Shown: piece by piece, positions 59,722-64,000 of the stretch
How the letters are laid out: each line of letters starts with the position of its first letter
How positions within the stretch are numbered: the first letter of the stretch is position 1
Origin: Ananas comosus
Taxonomy: Eukaryota; Streptophyta; Magnoliopsida; Poales; Bromeliaceae
Length of the DNA stretch: 64,000 bases
Assembly (NCBI RefSeq): GCF_001540865.1
Contig: NC_033637.1
Location: 128,291 to 192,290, forward strand
Direction of reading: 5' to 3'
Program-made: the position numbers and the translations under genes
Notes under the pieces: generated by a model
What the model saw: the letters and a program-made list of their open reading frames with translations, nothing else
What the model was told of the DNA's origin: nothing
The model's database searches: none

Positions 59722-62700
59722 ACCTGAACAACAACATCACCCCACCCTGCTTATTGGTTTGCTCTCGCTCTCTTTTCTAGCTCCTTTTTTGGTTTTGTGC
59801 TAGGAAAACAGACAATGAATAACATAATAATATTTTCTAGGTTGGTTTGGTTTGGTTTGGTTTGGTTTGTGGAGGAACGATAAGTTGCGGAGAGGATGCT
59901 AATCGATCTGAGAGTTGCACAATCACTGTGGATAGAAGAGATTTTTATCTTCCTTCTGTTGATACTCTTTTTCTTTTCTTTTTTTTCTTTTTTGGGTTAA
60001 ATTTGGAGAGGTTCTTTATTATTATTTGTTTTTTTTACTCGTGTAGGAAGTACATTTCTTCAATGTTTTGTGTTGCTAATTACGATTTATTGTAAGTGTT
60101 GATTGTCGATCTAAAAACGCATCACAGTTTGGAATGCGGCCCATATTTTTGCCTCTCTTCTTTTATCTCTTTTTCTTTGGAGCAATAAAATTTTCGAATT
60201 ATTCTTTTGTCGCGCATTCGAGTGTCTAGCAACCTTCTTGTATTGTTTCTGTCTTGTTTCTCTCGTCTCCCTGAGTATCATAGCTATGCAGTATCTGTTG
60301 TTATATTTTCTCTAGTTTCTTCCAGATTGGTCTCTACCGAGAGAATTCTTAGCCTCAAGATTGTTCGCAAGCTACATATGACCACTTCTTTATTTTATTC
60401 GCTTCACATTGCGTCCAAGCGATAAAGATATAAGCGATGGAAAAAAAAAAGCTGGGCGCACCCTTGGACGAAGGGACCTAACAATTGGCTAACGGATGGC
60501 CCAGGTGTTATGATCTTGGGCGCTTCGAATTCGGAGCAACTAGCACTAACTCCTAAAGTAAACGACCGTATAAATCTGTAAGTTACTTATCTTGTTGAGA
60601 AGATGATGATGGTGATGTTGAATTGTCTCTGGCCGGAAAGGATGTCTCTCGGATAAGATCTTCTTAAAGATTCTGTCTCTTCTTTCGGCGGAAGAAAGTG
60701 AACTGGCTCAGAAACTGTTTTGCTTGAGAGCAGAATCAGTAATCCTTTAAAGCTTATGATAGGATTTATTTATTATGCAGATCTTCATGTTTCATTTGAA
60801 GATATATTGACACGTACGTTGTGTGGATGGGTATTGTTCTTCCATTCCATATTTGGTTTTAGTTCCACTAGTTTTAGCTCAGGAAAATAGTGACATAAAA
60901 TTCTCTTCAGTCCAGGCGTAGACACTATCTATGTTGGAGGACGGTACTCATTCTATCCATATATTTATCTTTTTTTTAATGAAATTAATGACAACGAAAG
61001 GACTAAGAAATCTTACATTCTAAGATTAGTTCAACTAAAGCAAAAAGTGTCCATGGCACAAACCACAAATAGGTTAAACTAGGAATTCGAAAAGCTAGCT
61101 TTTAATTGAACCGCCCCAAATATTTTATGTCGTCTTCCGTATTTCTTGTACCTTTCTCTGTTTGCTGATTATGATTGCTTAGGCCAGAGGTGCCGCTTAG
61201 CCCGCAGCATTTATTTTATCTTCAGTGCCCTTTTCCTTCCGCAAGGAAAAACGACAGTAAATATAAGATATTGTAATTCCCACACTTCTTTCCATTTGAG
61301 GGACCATTAAGGACAATTAGTAAGGACAATTAGTTCGCCATTAAAGACAATGTCATCAGGAGCCAACACGGCAATTGATTAAAGCGAAGATTTTCGTGCC
61401 TCTGCCCAAGGCAAAAGAGTGCCTTGCGAAAACAGCTAGTACTTATGATGCTTCCTTTTACGCTGGCCCATTTTGATGAATCATGTGACGTGCTAGCACT
61501 TGATTACAATCTCCTGCTGAAAATTAAACAACTTGAGCTCCTGCGCTATTCAGCTGCAGGAGATCTTCAATAACCTGGTTGATGGACCTAGGCTACTGCA
61601 CTTCACTCGATTAATCTGCGCTTTTTTTCTCTTTTTCTTTCTTTTTTTGATGAATGCTGAGATTGCAAGCCATGAGTCGTTGAAAAGAAATGTGCACCTA
61701 CACGTACCTATGGTTTTCATATATTTGATTGCCATCGTGGTTTTCTCTAGATGCTATAGGTAATAGAAAAGGCAACAAGCCAGCAGCGAGAGTTTCTCGT
61801 GCTACGGTGTACGGAGTTTGGATAGCTTTTTGCGTTATATTACCTACTCATTGATTTTGTGGATTATTTTTTGAAGGTAAAAGATGGAGAGAAAAACTGT
61901 CACGGTTTAGTTAACAACGTATGTGGCTGTAGGGCGGCTATCATTAATTGTTCTATTGAATGTATGTTTATAATAGAGAAGGCAACTAAGGCAACTGACG
62001 CTGCACATGCTAGTGCGGAAATGATGCATGTTGCATAGTCCTTTTATAGATTCACTGGATTTCTTTGTCTCTCCATTGCATGAGCTGAAGCATAGTCTGG
62101 AATTCTAAATTGAAATAGGTTCAATTTGTCTCGGGAAGAGCTTCTGAGAAGGTAAATTTATATAGAACGGTTAAAATAAAGCTTTTTAGTTAAACTCCAC
62201 CTAATAGCCTTGGTTGCAGACTTGAATTAACTTTTTATTTAAAAAAAAAAAAAAAAAAAACTCTCGAAGTCGAAAAGAGCTAATTGATTTTATGCCTGGA
62301 TTGAAAAACTAAATTGGATCATGGGCAAACCCCTCATGCAAGCCTCTATGATATGCTTTTTGCAGGTTTGTTTTGTTTTCGTTTTTGTTTTTTTCTTTTT
62401 CTTTTTCCTTCTCCCAGTGGACGGAGGGGAATGCGAAGCAGAGAGGGATAGCGCATCAACTGTCAATGAGTTGGGTCTGGCTGGGCCTCTTTGAGGCCGA
62501 ACGAAAAAAACTTGGGCCGAAGGTGATCCGAGTTTAAGGCACCCGAGTCCCTGACCCAACTCCGCCCTGGGACTGAATCGAGCTGTTCTAACTGGGCCAA
62601 GCTGGATTGATAAACTGACCCAAAATTAACCGTAGCACGCAATTCTGGTGGATTGTTCTCGAAAATCAAGTTTCAGGGCCTGGGCCCCTTTATTTTCGGG

Positions 62701-63074
62701 GATCATATCCTCTTCTTGGCCAACTCGGTGGGTGTATAGCCTGTAGGCCTCTGGCAATTGCAAACCATGCTCAATCCAACAGGTAGAAAGCTTGAGAATT
62801 AAAGCACTATTACCTGGTATCAACTATCAAGTTTTGTTTTGTTTTTTTTTTTCTTACAAAAGGGGGAAAAAAGAAAATATTAAACTATCTTCCAAATTTG
62901 TACATCATAACAGGATAGAACATGCACAGAGATAGCGGCCCCAAATTGTAACTCTACCTTTACTCTTTTTTTATTGTTTTCAACAAAAGACAAAATAAAC
63001 GTCTGTCTGTCTATCTTAATGTTTTTAATTTCTAACTAATTCTACATGCAGTTCAGCAACTAATGCTGGTAGCT

Positions 63075-63247
63075 ACCGACCGTCCCTAGAGCAAGTGGCA
63101 AAGGATTTGATGGTTAATACTCGAAACCCAAGTTCGAATTCTAGTTGATTCACATTTCCAACTAAGTTTATTTTTAAATACAATAAATGAAACGGGTAGT
63201 GTGCTACCTATTTCTCAAAAAAAAAAAAAGAAAAAAAAGAAAAAAAA
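63075..63247 (+). mobile_element. tRNA-derived SINE, copy 5
   Basis: ACCGACCGTCCCTAGAGC starts the element. AGCAAGTGGCAAAGG and AAGTTCGAATTCTAG mark the tRNA-like head, GATTCACATTTCCAAC and AATACAATAAATGAAACGGG the body, GTGCTACCTATTTCTC the tail, and poly-A with G interruptions ends near 63247. It is the best-preserved copy with 27281-27437. Confidence 0.82.
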
Positions 63248-63269
63248 CTGGTAGCTGGCATTGCAGCGA

Positions 63270-63304
63270 AAAAATAAATAAATAAATAAATAAATAAATA
63301 AATG
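63270..63304. repeat. (AAAT)n microsatellite
   Basis: About eight AAAT units just 3' of the SINE tail and close to the stop codon of the DREB1-like gene. Confidence 0.9.
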
Positions 63305-63350
63305 ATTTAAAAAAAAAAAATGACGCGAGTAACTATATACGTATAATATT

Positions 63351-64000
63351 TTAATCAGCCCAAAGTGTCCAATCCTCTGCGCATTCGTCTGCATCCCAGT
63401 CGAACGCCCTTCGCAGAGCTGGCGGAGTCAGCATCATCCCCTTGGCCATGTCATCCATTAATCCCTGCATATTGAACACCAGCTCCTCATCCAAATACAC
63501 AGCCGCCGGTCGGACCACCTTCTCCTCATCGGCTTCTCCTATCCAGCCCTGATCAGTCGAAGGCGGTGCCGGCAGCTTCTTTGCTGGAGACGATGTCTCC
63601 CACTTCAACAGCGGTGGTGATTCGTGCAGCGCACAAGGCCGGAACATCTCGGCTGCTTTCGCGGCGGCGAACCTGACGTCGTCCGCCGACCCCGAACCCG
63701 CTCGCGGCAGCTTCCACACGGAGTCCGGGAAGTTGAGGGGCGCCGCCTCGCCGCGAAGTGCGAGGGCCGCCACGTCGTGCGCCCGCGCCGCCATCTCGGG
63801 CGTGGGATACGTCCCGAGCCAAATCCGGCTCTTTTTATGCGGCTCCCGCACCTCGCACACCCACCTCCCCCCGTTCCGGGACCGCACGCCGCGGTACACC
63901 GGGTGTCGCGTCTCCCGGAACTTCTTCCTTCCGGCCTTGCGCTTCAGCGACGGCGTGGGCGCGGGCGCGTGCAGCGAGGAGGACGATGACGAGCACGGGG
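63351..64000 (-). CDS. DREB1/CBF-type AP2/ERF transcription factor (5' end outside window)
   Basis: CBF/DREB1 factors bind the CRT/DRE element (core CCGAC) and switch on cold, and often drought, response genes. The visible frame gives the C-terminal 215 residues, and the N-terminus lies beyond 64000. It shows the CBF signature before the AP2 domain, [20 protein letters not shown]. The AP2 domain reads [38 protein letters not shown], with Val14 and Glu19 of the DREB type. The post-domain signature region reads [10 protein letters not shown] (usual form DSAWRL). The acidic C-terminus ([27 protein letters not shown]) fits the CBF activation domain ending in LW-type residues. No intron is visible, as expected for DREB1. 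GC-rich codon use is typical of monocot CBF genes. Confidence 0.9.
   Translation of the reverse strand, partial: PCSSSSSSLHAPAPTPSLKRKAGRKKFRETRHPVYRGVRSRNGGRWVCEVREPHKKSRIWLGTYPTPEMAARAHDVAALALRGEAAPLNFPDSVWKLPRAGSGSADDVRFAAAKAAEMFRPCALHESPPLLKWETSSPAKKLPAPPSTDQGWIGEADEEKVVRPAAVYLDEELVFNMQGLMDDMAKGMMLTPPALRRAFDWDADECAEDWTLWAD

Larger units (their letters stand above)
59722..63350. other. Intergenic region, no gene recognised
   Basis: The 3' UTR of the DUF868 gene (with a GGTTT repeat at about 59843-59867) is followed by AT-rich DNA. Short open frames (60207-60425, 61533-61763, 62290-62559) show no family features. A SINE lies at 63075-63247 and an AAAT repeat at 63270-63304, next to the 3' end of the DREB1 gene. 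Confidence 0.5.

Noticed and set aside
1..64000. CRISPR arrays, operons, ribosome binding sites, prokaryotic origins
   Set aside because: The window is plant nuclear DNA with spliceosomal introns. The regular repeats present are microsatellites and SINEs.
1..64000. Conserved microRNA precursors and tRNA genes
   Set aside because: I looked by eye for well-known mature plant miRNA strings and for tRNA A/B-box pairs outside the SINEs and found none. A covariance-model search could still find some.

Overview
This window is nuclear DNA from a flowering plant, most likely a monocot. The genes have plant-type introns, the first exons are often very GC-rich (arogenate dehydratase, TIC100, DUF868, DREB1) and the intergenic DNA is AT-rich and full of simple repeats, SINEs, LINE tails and Tourist-like MITEs. 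A commelinid such as pineapple would fit, but I cannot fix the species from sequence alone. Gene names come from recognising protein families by eye, not from a database search. Exon limits were set by hand from reading-frame continuity and GT/AG sites.

Layout: (1) 0.7-4.1 kb, minus: a small HD2-type (nucleoplasmin-fold) histone deacetylase-like gene. (2) 5.3-6.1 kb, minus: a two-exon At4g22758-like protein. (3) 9.2-15.5 kb, plus: TIC100, an 11-exon MORN-repeat subunit of the plastid inner-envelope translocon. (4) 17.5-18.6 kb, plus: an arogenate/prephenate dehydratase with an ACT domain but no visible start codon. (5) 18.6-31.5 kb: gene-poor DNA with SINEs, a LINE fragment, long AT and CT repeats, and one small two-exon gene, a phytosulfokine precursor at 25.95-26.65 kb. 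(6) 31.5-35.2 kb, minus: HSFA3-type heat stress factor. (7) 38.4-39.4 kb, plus: an EAR-motif protein of unknown function. (8) 43.9-45.3 kb, minus: an intronless SAM-dependent methyltransferase. (9) 45.9-48.7 kb, minus: an intronless DYW-type PPR protein. (10) 49.2-52.8 kb, plus: a two-domain phosphoglycerate-mutase-fold protein of the 2-carboxyarabinitol-1-phosphatase type. (11) 54.75-59.72 kb, plus: a DUF868 gene split by a 3.8 kb block that carries a PIF/Harbinger transposon. (12) 63.35-64.0 kb, minus: a DREB1/CBF-type AP2 factor that runs off the window end.

Two results stand out. First, HD2 - TIC100 - arogenate dehydratase - CA1P-type phosphatase occur in the same relative order as the Arabidopsis neighbours At5g22650 (HD2B), At5g22640 (TIC100/EMB1211), At5g22630 (ADT5) and At5g22620 (CA1P), as I remember those loci; this looks like an ancient conserved block now expanded by insertions. 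Second, the DUF868 gene is interrupted by sequence bounded by two single ambiguous bases with a perfect 135-bp duplication of the gene on either side. This is the signature of an assembly join rather than of a transposon insertion. A third ambiguous base at 35743 also sits between near-identical copies of one sequence.

The genes do not form a pathway. Several products act in plastids (TIC100 in protein import, ADT in phenylalanine synthesis, the CA1P-type phosphatase in clearing misfire or inhibitor sugar phosphates of Rubisco). HSFA3 and DREB1 are stress transcription factors.
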